Assembly: GCF_000010505.1 (NCBI RefSeq)
Contig: NC_010729.1
Coordinates: 62,001 to 126,000 of the forward strand
Direction of reading: 5' to 3'
Length of the DNA stretch: 64,000 nt
Source of the DNA: Porphyromonas gingivalis ATCC 33277
GTDB taxonomy: Bacteria; Bacteroidota; Bacteroidia; Bacteroidales; Porphyromonadaceae
In this document: positions 35,257-43,574 of the stretch, piece by piece
How the letters are laid out: each line of letters begins with the position of its first letter
How positions within the stretch are numbered: the first letter of the stretch is position 1
Notes under the pieces: model-generated
Databases searched by the model: none
Told to the model about the DNA's origin: nothing
Seen by the model: only the letters and a program-made list of their open reading frames with translations
Made by a program: the position numbers and the translations under genes

Positions 35257-37167
35257 TCAAAACAACTTCAATTTGGATTGTTGATATAAAGTCATTCCGG
35301 GAATATCATCATACATTGCAGCTAATTTATTCCTAAGTCCAAACATTCGTTTCTCAGCAGTGTCAACAAGTTGATCAAAGTCTGTCAAGAAGATGCTTCC
35401 TTCATCTTTAGAACCTGCACGATACTGACGTTGTAACCCTTTTGCCACTTTATCTCCTACGACAAAAGCTGTTATTTTTGCAGTATTAATTCCCAATGCA
35501 ATCAAACTGTCTACATAGTCAGTAGCTTGATTTCTTTCTTTACTTGTTATTTCAAAGCCTCCTCGTTTTAATTCAACTATCAGAACTTTGGTTATTGTAG
35601 CTAGCTCATTATCACCAAACTCTTCTACACCTGTCATGGAAAGAGAAGTACTATCAGCTAAAACGACAAGGTCTGGTCTTCTATTTGTTTTTATCCCGAC
35701 TTCATTCTGAACATCCATTTTGAACAGGCTTCTCATTACAGTCTGAAGTTGCCTGTTAGAGGTATATTCTGGGGTGTCATATTCGGGACCGAAGAGCCAT
35801 CGGGATTCGGTTACAAGAGGATGCAAAACATGTAATTCATCCGTGTCCTTTTCTTTAGAAAGTTTTCTTATTGCTTCAATAATGGATAGGCGTCTATCAA
35901 TTTCACTCAATACGGTGAGGGCATCCTTTACAGACCACTTATTGAGTATCGTATTAAGACCGGTAATATCTTCTTCCGTAAGTTGAGAGAGCTTCATTAA
36001 AAGCTCCTGTCCATTTTTCGATGATTCTAAATTTAATACAGCTTCAACGGCAATAGATATTGTTTCTTTAGTTGCTGTCGGAGAATTTATCGAGATATTC
36101 TCTATAATCTCATCTACCTCATACTGGGCTAATGGAGAGGCATCTTTCAATTTGGCTGCCAATTCCTGTTTTACAATAGCCTTTGTTTCTTCTAAATTAG
36201 CTTTTGCCGTTTGTTCAAACATTATATTCACATACTCCGAAACAGTTTGATATAAATTCTCTGTTTCTTTTTTATTTTTGAAGCCACTCCAATCCTCTTT
36301 AACTAATTCTGCTAATTCATTACTCTGTATAACGATAGTATACCTTTTTGCAAGGGCTGTTCGACCGTCTAAATAGAAAATCGTTCCTAATCCCCATGAC
36401 GGAATACCTATTAAACGACCACTTTCCCAAAAAGCAATTCCTTGATAGATGCTTTTGCGAGAAGATTTCTTTGAATCTATAAAATTCGCGGTAATGCTGT
36501 ATCCATCAGATGTTTTCAATTCTGTTGTATCCAATAAACCATCTAATTGGTCTAAAGAGAGTTGCTTTTTATTTACCTCTATTATGAATTCGGGATCATG
36601 CAGGAAACGAGAAGAGATTATTTCTCTGATTTTATCAACATTGGGAAGATTTCTATCAACTTGAACTTCTAGCCTTGTGCCATGCTTTGAAGATGGAGAA
36701 ATATTTTGGTTAGTGACAGAGATAGCTTGTCCTTGTACTTTAGTCGATACAGTAAGAGAAAGTTCTTTCCCATTTTTTGAAGTAATAACATGATATTCGT
36801 CATTAAAGCATAAGAGGCTATGTCTTCCGATACCATTGCGACCATAAGCTATACGAGGGCTTCTTTTCTTATTATCCGGAAATAAAACCTGTTTTCCTTG
36901 ACGTAATAATTTGTTATATCCCAATGTCATCCAACGTTCTTGAAATTCTTCTGCTGTTAGACCATTGCCATTATCTTCTATTACGAGGAGATCTCCATAT
37001 TCGTCAGGAATAAAGACACTTACTTTTGTCGCTCCTGCATCCCAAGCATTTGCAACAAGTTCTGTCAATGCAATGTCAGCTTGACTGGTAATACTACTGT
37101 TCAACGTTCTGACAAGGTAATCATCCTCGAAAAGAGAACGGTATATGTGTTCCGAATTCTTCTGCAT
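35257..37167 (-). CDS. GHKL (HSP90-like) ATPase with C-terminal PD-(D/E)XK-like nuclease domain
   Basis: The protein has 636 residues. The N-terminal GHKL fold shows the N box ELVANAWDAGA (E36, N40), the G1 box DNGNG (65-69), the G2 box GRNGIGRHS (109-117) and a GTR motif further on. After a helical middle, the C-terminus contains RPDLVVL (D499) and VELKRGG (E532, K534), the pattern of a PD-(D/E)XK nuclease. I do not know a named family with this exact fusion. The gene is AT-rich compared with its neighbours and follows an Xre gene. A defence role is inferred from ATPase-nuclease architecture and cargo position. Confidence 0.82.
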   Translation of the reverse strand: MQKNSEHIYRSLFEDDYLVRTLNSSITSQADIALTELVANAWDAGATKVSVFIPDEYGDLLVIEDNGNGLTAEEFQERWMTLGYNKLLRQGKQVLFPDNKKRSPRIAYGRNGIGRHSLLCFNDEYHVITSKNGKELSLTVSTKVQGQAISVTNQNISPSSKHGTRLEVQVDRNLPNVDKIREIISSRFLHDPEFIIEVNKKQLSLDQLDGLLDTTELKTSDGYSITANFIDSKKSSRKSIYQGIAFWESGRLIGIPSWGLGTIFYLDGRTALAKRYTIVIQSNELAELVKEDWSGFKNKKETENLYQTVSEYVNIMFEQTAKANLEETKAIVKQELAAKLKDASPLAQYEVDEIIENISINSPTATKETISIAVEAVLNLESSKNGQELLMKLSQLTEEDITGLNTILNKWSVKDALTVLSEIDRRLSIIEAIRKLSKEKDTDELHVLHPLVTESRWLFGPEYDTPEYTSNRQLQTVMRSLFKMDVQNEVGIKTNRRPDLVVLADSTSLSMTGVEEFGDNELATITKVLIVELKRGGFEITSKERNQATDYVDSLIALGINTAKITAFVVGDKVAKGLQRQYRAGSKDEGSIFLTDFDQLVDTAEKRMFGLRNKLAAMYDDIPGMTLYQQSKLKLF

Positions 37168-37391
37168 TATATCTGTTTATAGTCATTATCAACTAAAAGG
37201 TCTCTTGCCTTTACTTGCAACACTGCGGAAATCCGATATAGCATCTCAAGAGAAGGCTGCTGTCGATTGCAGACATATGCATTCACTGTGCTGAAACTTT
37301 TATTGAGCTTCTCTGCCAGCCATTTTTGAGATATTCCCTTTTCTCCAAGAACGTCTTTTATTCTATTCAATTTCATCTTCGTAAAAAGCAC
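37167..37391 (-). CDS. Xre-family helix-turn-helix regulator
   Basis: The 74-residue protein is a single helix-turn-helix domain (DVLGEKGISQKWLAEKLNKS, then TVNAYVCNRQQPSLEMLYRIS). Its stop overlaps the GHKL gene start by 1 nt, so both are transcribed together. Placement resembles the controller genes of restriction-type systems; autoregulation is an inference. Upstream DNA is AT-rich and holds no other gene until 37529. Confidence 0.88.
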   Translation of the reverse strand: MLFTKMKLNRIKDVLGEKGISQKWLAEKLNKSFSTVNAYVCNRQQPSLEMLYRISAVLQVKARDLLVDNDYKQI

Positions 37392-37528
37392 GAGTATCGT
37401 ATATTCTGCTACAAAAATAGCGAATTATTTCTGATGTGCCTAATTTTTGGAAGTAAAATCTTCTTTAATACAAAAACGACTTGTCATTACGACAAAACGG
37501 GGGCTTTGCTGTTGAGTATAATCCGAAA

Positions 37529-37849
37529 TTACGTGTCTTTGGGAGGTCTTTTCCTTTTTCGTTTGAGATTCTCCGTAAAATGGGCTTTCATAAAGGTAAG
37601 GATTTCCGATTCCAAATACCACGTCTTGTGGTAAACGATGTGGAAAGGAAGCGTACCCGATGCCCGATAACGTTGCAGGGTACGCTTGCTGATTTGGAGC
37701 ATCAGGCAGACCTCTTGGTTATCCAGCAGAGGTTCTCCATCTATCATCGGACGTTGGGGTATGTCGGCAGTCGTTTGTTTCAAGTCATCGAAACGCGTCA
37801 TAATGCGTTCCATCCATTCAAGAAAGGTCTCTCTATCCAATAGTTCCAT
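37529..37849 (-). CDS. Small helix-turn-helix DNA-binding protein (Xis-like)
   Basis: The 106 residues are taken from the ATG at 37849, which begins MELLDRETFLEWMERI. The domain has LDNQEVCLMLQISKRTLQRYRASGTLPFHIVYHKTWY, the MerR/Xis-type winged helix that Bacteroides elements use in excision and regulation. The basic tail is LKRKRKRPPK. The start overlaps the end of the preceding helix-turn-helix gene by 17 nt. It is one of four related genes in 1.5 kb. Confidence 0.82.
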   Translation of the reverse strand: MELLDRETFLEWMERIMTRFDDLKQTTADIPQRPMIDGEPLLDNQEVCLMLQISKRTLQRYRASGTLPFHIVYHKTWYLESEILTFMKAHFTENLKRKRKRPPKDT

Positions 37850-38186
37850 CCTTAATCCTCCTGCTTTTGAGTTTGAAATTGTGTCGTAGCTCTTCCATAT
37901 TTTTCGGGTTACAATAGAGGCTTCTGTTACGTATCGCCTCCTCAATGTCGTGCAGGTAGTAGTAGCAACGCCCATAAATCATCTTGTAGTTGATTCTGTC
38001 CGCACTGCGCATACGCTGGAGGGTACGTTTGCTGATACCGAGGATCTCGGCTAACTCATCATTGGTAACAAGGCGGTTCTCATACTCTATCTTTGCCTTT
38101 TCCTCTTTCTCCACATACCGGAGGATTTTCTCTATTTTGCCCATCAGTTCGTGGTAGGCTTTGCTTTCGATTGTTATGACATCCAT
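37833..38186 (-). CDS. Small helix-turn-helix DNA-binding protein (Xis-like)
   Basis: The protein has 117 residues from the ATG at 38186, chosen because MDVITIESKAYHELM matches the openings of related genes here and upstream sequence is not conserved. VTNDELAEILGISKRTLQRMRSADRINYKMIYGR is the winged-helix motif. It is divergent from the gene at 38407; the shared-box promoter at 38316 lies between them and points the other way. It could act as excisionase or regulator. Confidence 0.8.
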   Translation of the reverse strand: MDVITIESKAYHELMGKIEKILRYVEKEEKAKIEYENRLVTNDELAEILGISKRTLQRMRSADRINYKMIYGRCYYYLHDIEEAIRNRSLYCNPKNMEELRHNFKLKSRRIKDGTIG

Positions 38187-38315
38187 GACGCTTTGAATTT
38201 GATTATGCTGCAAAGTTCGGGAGTTAAAACCGTCCGGATTGTATGCTAAATATGTACTGAATAGAGATTTTTCTGTCTGATTCCAAAAGCATACGACAAA
38301 AGCATCCATATTGAA

Positions 38316-38375
38316 GCCACAAGTACGCAGTAAAGGAAATGCTGGTTTAGAATGCTTCCTCCGTAAGTACATTTG
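38316..38375 (+). promoter_or_regulatory. Shared-box promoter of the 38407 helix-turn-helix gene
   Basis: GCCACAAGTACGCAGT (38316-38331) precedes TACATTTG (38368-38375) by 37 bp, the same as at the topB operon promoter. The transcription start would be about 25 nt before the ATG. Confidence 0.7.
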
Positions 38376-38406
38376 CACAAAGTGTAACATTAAAACGGAC
38401 AAGAAT

Positions 38407-38685
38407 ATGGAAGTAATAACAATCGAGAAGAAAACGTATGAAGCCATGATGGAGTGTTTCCGCATTTTGACCGCCAAAGTCGATGCCCTGTGTCGGGAGT
38501 GTGACGAAAAGCGTATGGGCAGGTGGCTGGACAATCAGGATGTCTGCCAAATCCTGAACATCAGTTTGCGTACCCTGCAAACTTACCGCAGCAACCGGAT
38601 GCTGCCCTATACGCAAATAGGGTATAAGATGTTCTACAAGCCGGAGGATGTCGGGAAACTGCTCGAACAATCCTCCGCTTTATGA
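38407..38685 (+). CDS. Small helix-turn-helix DNA-binding protein (Xis-like)
   Basis: The protein has 92 residues from the ATG at 38407, where the sequence MEVITIEKKTYEAMMECF parallels the divergent neighbour; the longer frame from 38311 would run through the promoter. LDNQDVCQILNISLRTLQTYRSNRMLPYTQIGYKMFYKPEDV is the winged-helix region. It is followed after 28 nt by another such gene. Element excision or transfer control is inferred from the family. Confidence 0.83.
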   Translation: MEVITIEKKTYEAMMECFRILTAKVDALCRECDEKRMGRWLDNQDVCQILNISLRTLQTYRSNRMLPYTQIGYKMFYKPEDVGKLLEQSSAL

Positions 38686-38713
38686 CCAATGAATAGTATC
38701 ACCACTAAAACCG

Positions 38714-39025
38714 ATGCAAAATATGGACAACGATGTAAAGACCAAGAACAACGAAGAGATTGCGCACTTTCTCAACGCGAGCGACCGTATGATAAAGGGG
38801 ATAGATGTCCTGCGGAAAAAGAACAGACCTCTGCTTAACGGGCATCGCTATCTGACGGACGATGAACTGTCCCGCCTGTTGCATATCAACCGGCGCACGT
38901 TACAGGATTATCGCAACATGGGAAGAATCTCCTTTGTCAAGTTAGGCGGAAAAGTACTCTACCGGGAAGAAGATGTGGAAAAGCTGTTGCAGGAGAATTA
39001 CCGTCCTCGGTTTGAGAAGCCTTGA
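38714..39025 (+). CDS. Small helix-turn-helix DNA-binding protein (Xis-like)
   Basis: The 103-residue protein includes LTDDELSRLLHINRRTLQDYRNMGRISFVKLGGKVLYREEDV, a winged-helix domain of the excisionase type. It lies 28 nt downstream of the 38407 gene on the same strand, so both probably use the shared-box promoter. It ends 6 nt before a very strong terminator. Confidence 0.83.
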   Translation: MQNMDNDVKTKNNEEIAHFLNASDRMIKGIDVLRKKNRPLLNGHRYLTDDELSRLLHINRRTLQDYRNMGRISFVKLGGKVLYREEDVEKLLQENYRPRFEKP

Positions 39026-39031
39026 CGGAGA

Positions 39032-39067
39032 AACAGGCAGTAAGAAACATTTTTCTTACTGCCTGTT
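39032..39067. terminator. Bidirectional terminator
   Basis: A 16-bp perfect stem (39032-39047 with 39052-39067; arm AACAGGCAGTAAGAAA) and a 4-nt loop separate the convergent helix-turn-helix gene and RhuM-like gene. Confidence 0.9.
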
Positions 39068-39074
39068 CTCATAT

Positions 39075-39440
39075 TCAGTTGTACCATCCTCCTTTGCCAT
39101 AACACACAAGTAATGGAGGACTTGTTCTCTTCTTTTCGGTCAGTCTTCCGATTATCCATTGACGGAAACTCTTTGCCTGTGGAGAAGCAAAGCGAAATGA
39201 CAGCATCGTAATCATTTCAAGGTTGTATAAATCCACCGAACCATCCCTAAACAATAGCGTTTGCATTACCTCATCTTCCCTGAGCAAGCCCTCTTTGAAG
39301 ATAGACTTGATGTGGCTGTTTACCTTGCTGGAGAATACGCCGAACAAGGAGGCTATTTCGCAAGCCGACATCCAAACGGGAGTAGCCGTCGGGATATGTA
39401 CTTTTCCCTTCTGTCCAATGGTTATAATTTCTCTTTTCAT
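39075..39440 (-). CDS. RhuM-like small protein
   Basis: The 121-residue protein has VWMSACEIASLFGVFSSKVNSHIKSIFKEGLLREDEV, then a short DLYNLEMITMLSFRFASPQAKSFRQWI stretch. This resembles the N-terminal helix-turn-helix part of RhuM/virulence-associated proteins and similar genes that sit beside integrases in Bacteroides elements. It starts 14 nt after the integrase stop on the same strand. DNA binding is likely; the function is unknown. Confidence 0.75.
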   Translation of the reverse strand: MKREIITIGQKGKVHIPTATPVWMSACEIASLFGVFSSKVNSHIKSIFKEGLLREDEVMQTLLFRDGSVDLYNLEMITMLSFRFASPQAKSFRQWIIGRLTEKKRTSPPLLVCYGKGGWYN

Positions 39441-39454
39441 AGCTCTTCTCCTTA

Positions 39455-40690
39455 TTATATAGTAATCCCATTGAACTGCTCTATCTTACTCAGTTTATCG
39501 GAAAGTGCCGCCATGTCCCGACTTTCCTTTTCGTGGGTGATTTTGGCATAAATCTGCGTGGTGCGGATGTTCGTATGTCCGAGCATCTTGGAAAGGGTTT
39601 CGATGGGAACGCCGTTGGTCAGACAGATTTCCGTCGCCATAGTGTGGCGGCTGGTATGCCACGTAATCTCCTTTTCAATGCCACATAGCCCGATGATTTT
39701 CTTGATGTTCTTGCAAGCGGTTATATACTGTGGAACGGGTAGAAGAAAGTTTTCCTTTGCCATGCCATCGTATTTCTCGATAATCTGCTTCGGAATATCC
39801 AAGAGCATGATATTGGACTCCACACCCGTCTTTTGTCGCTTGGTCATAATCCAGAGTTTCCCATCAAAGGAAGTTTGAAGGTTGTCTTTGGTCAGGTTCT
39901 TCATATCTGTAAAGGACAAGCCTGTAAAGCAACAGAAAACATACAAATCCCGAGCAAGTTCCATTGACTTGCGTCGGAATTTCAAATCCAATAATTGGCG
40001 GATTTCATCCTTGGTCAGATAGTCCCTGTCGGTACTCTCGGCGGATATGCTGTAATCCACGAACGGGTCACGAACTATCCATCCGTGATTCTGGGCAATG
40101 GTAATCATACGGCGCAGGGGCATCATGTAAATCCATACCGTGTTGTTACAGCATTGCTTTTCGGTGCGCAGGAAGATGTCAAAGTCGGTAATGAAAGCCG
40201 GAGTGAGTTCTTTCAAAGCAATGTCGCTGACACGGTAGCGGTTCTTGATGAACTCCTCCAGATGCTTATAGACCGTGCAATACTTGTGGTAGGTGGATGG
40301 GCATCGCAAGCCTGCATCGACCTGTTTGAAAAAGTCCTCATTGTGCTGGGCAAAGACTTTCAGCAAGGTTTCATGCCGCATTTCCAAGCCCAAGAAAGCG
40401 TTCTTCACTTTCTCGGCAGTGACATAGTTATCCCGCTCGGCTATCTCCTTGTATTTGGCATTGATGCCGACACGTATCTTGTCCAAAAAACGGTTGGTTT
40501 CCAACGCAACGGCACTTTTTCCCGAAGCTCTATTGCTCTTGATGTCCCACAAATCAGGATGGATATCGCATTTGCAACTGAACTGGGCAATGGTGCCGTC
40601 AATGGTGATACGACACATCACGGGAACGGAACCGTTCTTCTTGGGAGCGTTCTTTTTGAGGTAGAACAGAACCTTAAACGTACTACGCAT
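39455..40690 (-). CDS. int: Tyrosine recombinase (IntDOT-like integrase)
   Basis: The integrase has 411 residues. It has an N-terminal arm-binding domain (FYLKKNAPKKNGSVPVMCRITI), a core-binding domain (about 110-215) and the catalytic domain. Catalytic residues are R285 and K287 (TKRQKTG), H345 and R348 (HTSRH), H372 (LGHT) and Y381. At the place of the first catalytic arginine it has S259 (TGLSFTD). This numbering and substitution match what I know of IntDOT from CTnDOT. It should integrate and excise the element. The predicted right att site lies 360 bp upstream. Confidence 0.93.
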   Translation of the reverse strand: MRSTFKVLFYLKKNAPKKNGSVPVMCRITIDGTIAQFSCKCDIHPDLWDIKSNRASGKSAVALETNRFLDKIRVGINAKYKEIAERDNYVTAEKVKNAFLGLEMRHETLLKVFAQHNEDFFKQVDAGLRCPSTYHKYCTVYKHLEEFIKNRYRVSDIALKELTPAFITDFDIFLRTEKQCCNNTVWIYMMPLRRMITIAQNHGWIVRDPFVDYSISAESTDRDYLTKDEIRQLLDLKFRRKSMELARDLYVFCCFTGLSFTDMKNLTKDNLQTSFDGKLWIMTKRQKTGVESNIMLLDIPKQIIEKYDGMAKENFLLPVPQYITACKNIKKIIGLCGIEKEITWHTSRHTMATEICLTNGVPIETLSKMLGHTNIRTTQIYAKITHEKESRDMAALSDKLSKIEQFNGITI

Positions 40691-40816
40691 AACTCTGACT
40701 TTTTACGGTTTACAAAACTATTCATTGTCAGGTTATTTGTTGCTATGCAAAATATTGTCGTTCAATGGTAAAGAAACAATCCGCAATTTATTTGCCTGTT
40801 TCTTTTCATCGACATA

Positions 40817-40898
40817 CCTTTGCAGGAGGTAATCCCCGAAGTTCAGGTCGGATTTTGTGCTGTTCGTTACCGCTTTTCCCAATCCTCACCTGCAAAGG
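40817..40898. repeat. Inverted 10-bp repeats beside the integrase; candidate arm sites
   Basis: CCTTTGCAGG (40817-40826) and its inverse CCTGCAAAGG (40889-40898), each followed by AGG and a GGTAAT-like string, lie between int and the predicted element end. Repeats at this place are typical arm-type integrase or excisionase sites. The remaining DNA from 40691 to 41083 holds no gene. Confidence 0.55.
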
Positions 40899-41047
40899 AG
40901 GTGGTAATGTTTTGGTAACGCTGCTCTGTCCGAAGTAGACATAAGCCTGTCTTTTGACGGTTTTCGGACAAATGGCTTAAAAATCAGAACTGACTGACTC
41001 ACAATTCATTTACGCTATTTTGCCTTTTCTTGAACCTTGAGGATAGA

Positions 41048-41060
41048 TTTTCACAGAAAA
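41048..41060. other. Predicted right attachment site of the conjugative transposon
   Basis: TTTTCACAGAAAA fits TTTTCNNNNAAAA, the 13-bp target consensus that I recall for CTnPg1 of P. gingivalis. It lies 360 bp beyond the integrase start and just before lysC, where element and chromosome should meet. The left end and its direct repeat are outside the window. Confidence 0.6.
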
Positions 41061-41083
41061 AATAAGAAGTGGCATGGGAAGCC

Positions 41084-42424
41084 TTAGGCTTTTGTCGCAC
41101 GTGAATTAAAGAGCTTGTTGCTCAATGCTATCAGCGCTTTTTTCTTGTCTTCCGCCTTGACGAGTACCGAAACGTTGTAGTTACTCCCGCCGTATGAAAT
41201 CATCCGAACCGGCACTCCTTTGAGCGCATTGATGATACGAGCCTCGAAGCCCACATTGTCCCACTCCATATCGCCTACGATACAGATGATGACCATATCC
41301 TTATCGACCGTCACATCTCCGATGTCGGACAAGGCACGAACAATATCGGGCAGATTCTTGTCATTGTCGATGGTCAGGGAAACGCCCACTTCGCTCGTAG
41401 CGACCATATCCACAGGCTCCTGGTAGAACTCGAATATCTCGAAGAGCTTGCGCATAAAGTGCCATGAAAGGAGTTTGTTGCTGCTCTTTACCTTGATAAC
41501 CGTAATGCCATCCTTGGCAGCAACGGCCTTGATACAATCCTTTTCGGTATCCAGTGAAATCAGCGTCCCGGGTGCATCGGGATCCATCGTATTGAGTAAA
41601 CGTACCGGAATATTCTTCTCCTTGGCCGGCTTGATACAGGTCGGATGGAGGATTTTGGCTCCGAAGTGTGCCAGTTCCGCAGCTTCTTCAAAATGGAGAC
41701 GGCGAACGGGTGCCGTAACGTCTACGACACGAGGATCATTGTTGTGCATGCCGTCGATATCCGTCCATATCTGAATCTCATCAGCATTCAGTGCTGCTCC
41801 GATCAGAGAGGCCGTGTAGTCGCTGCCGCCACGTTGGAGATTGTCGATCTCTCCGAAGGCATTCCGACAAATGTAACCCTCCGTCAGGAATAGCATATCC
41901 TCATCCGGATGAGCCTCAATCATCGGCAAGAGATGCTTCCGGATATAGTTTTTGTCCGGCTCTGCATTCTTGTCGGTACGCATATACTCCAAAGCCGGCA
42001 GCATGGCTACCACTGCACCCATCTCCTGCAAATAGATCTGCATCATGGTCGTGCTCATCAGCTCGCCGAGGATCAGCACACGCTTTTCTTCGAAGAGTGT
42101 GAAGCCCTCCACGTCGCACATATGACCCAGAGAGTCGAGGAGGGAGTCGACGGCCTTCTTGGCTGCGCTCAAGGTATCCGGACGTTTGTATAGAGCATTT
42201 ATTTCGCGATGATATTTCTCTCGCAACACCTGCACCACCTCTTTGGCCTGTGCCACATTGCGTTTGACAAGGTGTGAGGCTATTTCGACAAGCGAATTGG
42301 TCGTTCCGGCCATAGCCGAAAGGACTATAATTTTTCTTCCTTTTACCGAAGTAATCAGTCGGGCAACACTGCGGATACGCTCAGCATCTCCTACAGACGT
42401 ACCGCCAAATTTGAGAACTTTCAA
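41084..42424 (-). CDS. lysC: Aspartate kinase
   Basis: The kinase has 446 residues. The N-terminus MKVLKFGGTSVGDAERI contains the KFGGTS nucleotide site. FLTEGYICRNAFGEIDNLQRGGSDYTASLIGAAL is the substrate region, and two ACT domains follow (about residues 300-440), the usual lysine/threonine feedback site. It makes aspartyl phosphate for lysine, threonine and methionine synthesis. It is monofunctional. It lies 17 nt downstream of ftsE on the same strand and marks the chromosomal side of the element junction. Confidence 0.95.
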   Translation of the reverse strand: MKVLKFGGTSVGDAERIRSVARLITSVKGRKIIVLSAMAGTTNSLVEIASHLVKRNVAQAKEVVQVLREKYHREINALYKRPDTLSAAKKAVDSLLDSLGHMCDVEGFTLFEEKRVLILGELMSTTMMQIYLQEMGAVVAMLPALEYMRTDKNAEPDKNYIRKHLLPMIEAHPDEDMLFLTEGYICRNAFGEIDNLQRGGSDYTASLIGAALNADEIQIWTDIDGMHNNDPRVVDVTAPVRRLHFEEAAELAHFGAKILHPTCIKPAKEKNIPVRLLNTMDPDAPGTLISLDTEKDCIKAVAAKDGITVIKVKSSNKLLSWHFMRKLFEIFEFYQEPVDMVATSEVGVSLTIDNDKNLPDIVRALSDIGDVTVDKDMVIICIVGDMEWDNVGFEARIINALKGVPVRMISYGGSNYNVSVLVKAEDKKKALIALSNKLFNSRATKA

Positions 42425-42441
42425 TTCCTGATCTTATCGTG

Positions 42442-43182
42442 CTAATCTATTTCCGTATTTTTTCTTGAAACAGCATCTGCACTCAGCTCGACCAAAGAGG
42501 AGGCATCGCCATTCTTACGAACGGCCAATGTCCGTGCCGGCAGATGCGACAGCAGGCTGCTGTTGTGCGTGCTCATAAGTACTGCAGTGCCCTGCTTACT
42601 GATTTCGTAGAGCAGAGAAGCAATCTGCAATCCGGTCTCCGAATCGAGGTTGCCTGTGGGTTCGTCGGCCAGGATCAACGCAGGCTTCGCCAGCAAAGCT
42701 CTGGCTATACCCACACGTTGCTGCTCCCCTCCGGACAGTTCGTGCGGTCTCTTATAAGCCTTCCGAGACATTCCCACACGGGTCAAAACCTCCTCGATAC
42801 GCTGCTCGCGATCGGCTCGGTTCTTCCAGTCCGTAGCTCGCAAAACGAAATCCAAATTCTCCGCAACAGTACGTCCGTTCAGCAACTGGAAATCCTGAAA
42901 CACAATGCCCAAATTCCTGCGCAGATAGGGCAACTGCTTCCGTTTCAACTTCGCCAGATCATAATCTATCACGCGGGCATAACCGGCAGAGATAGGCACC
43001 TCAGCATACAAAGCCTTCAGCAAAGTGCTCTTCCCCGATCCCACTGAGCCTATCAGATAGACGAAGTCTCCAGCAGAAAGGGTCAGATTCAAATTTTGAA
43101 AAATGACGTTTTCCTCCTGACAGAGCGTCACATCTCTCATCTCCACTACAAGAGCTTTATCGGCCATACTTACAATATCCAT
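42442..43182 (-). CDS. ftsE: FtsE-like cell-division ABC ATPase
   Basis: The 246-residue protein has Walker [11 protein letters not shown]-loop FQDFQLL, signature LSGGEQQR, and Walker [13 protein letters not shown] followed by STHN. Short loops and the [17 protein letters not shown] context match FtsE rather than a lipid exporter. With FtsX it would couple ATP hydrolysis to septal peptidoglycan hydrolases; no ftsX is adjacent here. The first ATGs (43182 and 43167) are both possible starts. An M23 peptidase is divergent. Confidence 0.85.
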   Translation of the reverse strand: MDIVSMADKALVVEMRDVTLCQEENVIFQNLNLTLSAGDFVYLIGSVGSGKSTLLKALYAEVPISAGYARVIDYDLAKLKRKQLPYLRRNLGIVFQDFQLLNGRTVAENLDFVLRATDWKNRADREQRIEEVLTRVGMSRKAYKRPHELSGGEQQRVGIARALLAKPALILADEPTGNLDSETGLQIASLLYEISKQGTAVLMSTHNSSLLSHLPARTLAVRKNGDASSLVELSADAVSRKNTEID

Positions 43183-43574
43183 TCGTTTTTTCAGAGGCTA
43201 TTTCCGAACAAAGTTAAAAATAAACCGTGGAGGATAATTCTACCGAGTGGCTCAGATCGGTTTACACTTTCCCAAATCATAAAGAATCCGACGGCATCCT
43301 TTTTTGATCAGAAGTCTTTGAAGTACATTTTTTGCCAATGAGACATTACATATTGGGCACAAAAAGAATTGATCCACAAGGCAAACCACCCCCTGCACTC
43401 GAAGGCAATATGTGTGCAAAGAACGAAAATAACTTACCAAATGCATGGTTATTCGGATTTTTTATTACACCTTTGGAGCGAATTTTTTCAAGGGCAGACT
43501 CGGGAGCGTTGTTTTCCACGACCTTTCAACGTAGAGCCGACTGCTTAATCTTATTTTAAAACAGGAACAGAAAT
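43183..43574. other. Intergenic region between ftsE and the M23 peptidase gene
   Basis: These 392 bp are between divergent genes. I see no gene, tRNA or clear inverted repeat in them. The region is AT-rich and should hold both promoters, but I found no unambiguous TTTG-N19-TAnnTTTG pair. Confidence 0.5.

Noticed and set aside
40814-40823. ATACCTTTGC as the element end in the CTnDOT (GTANNTTTGC) style
   Set aside because: The first base does not match, the motif is also the generic -7 box pattern, and it is part of an inverted repeat typical of arm sites; the 13-bp site at 41048 fits better.
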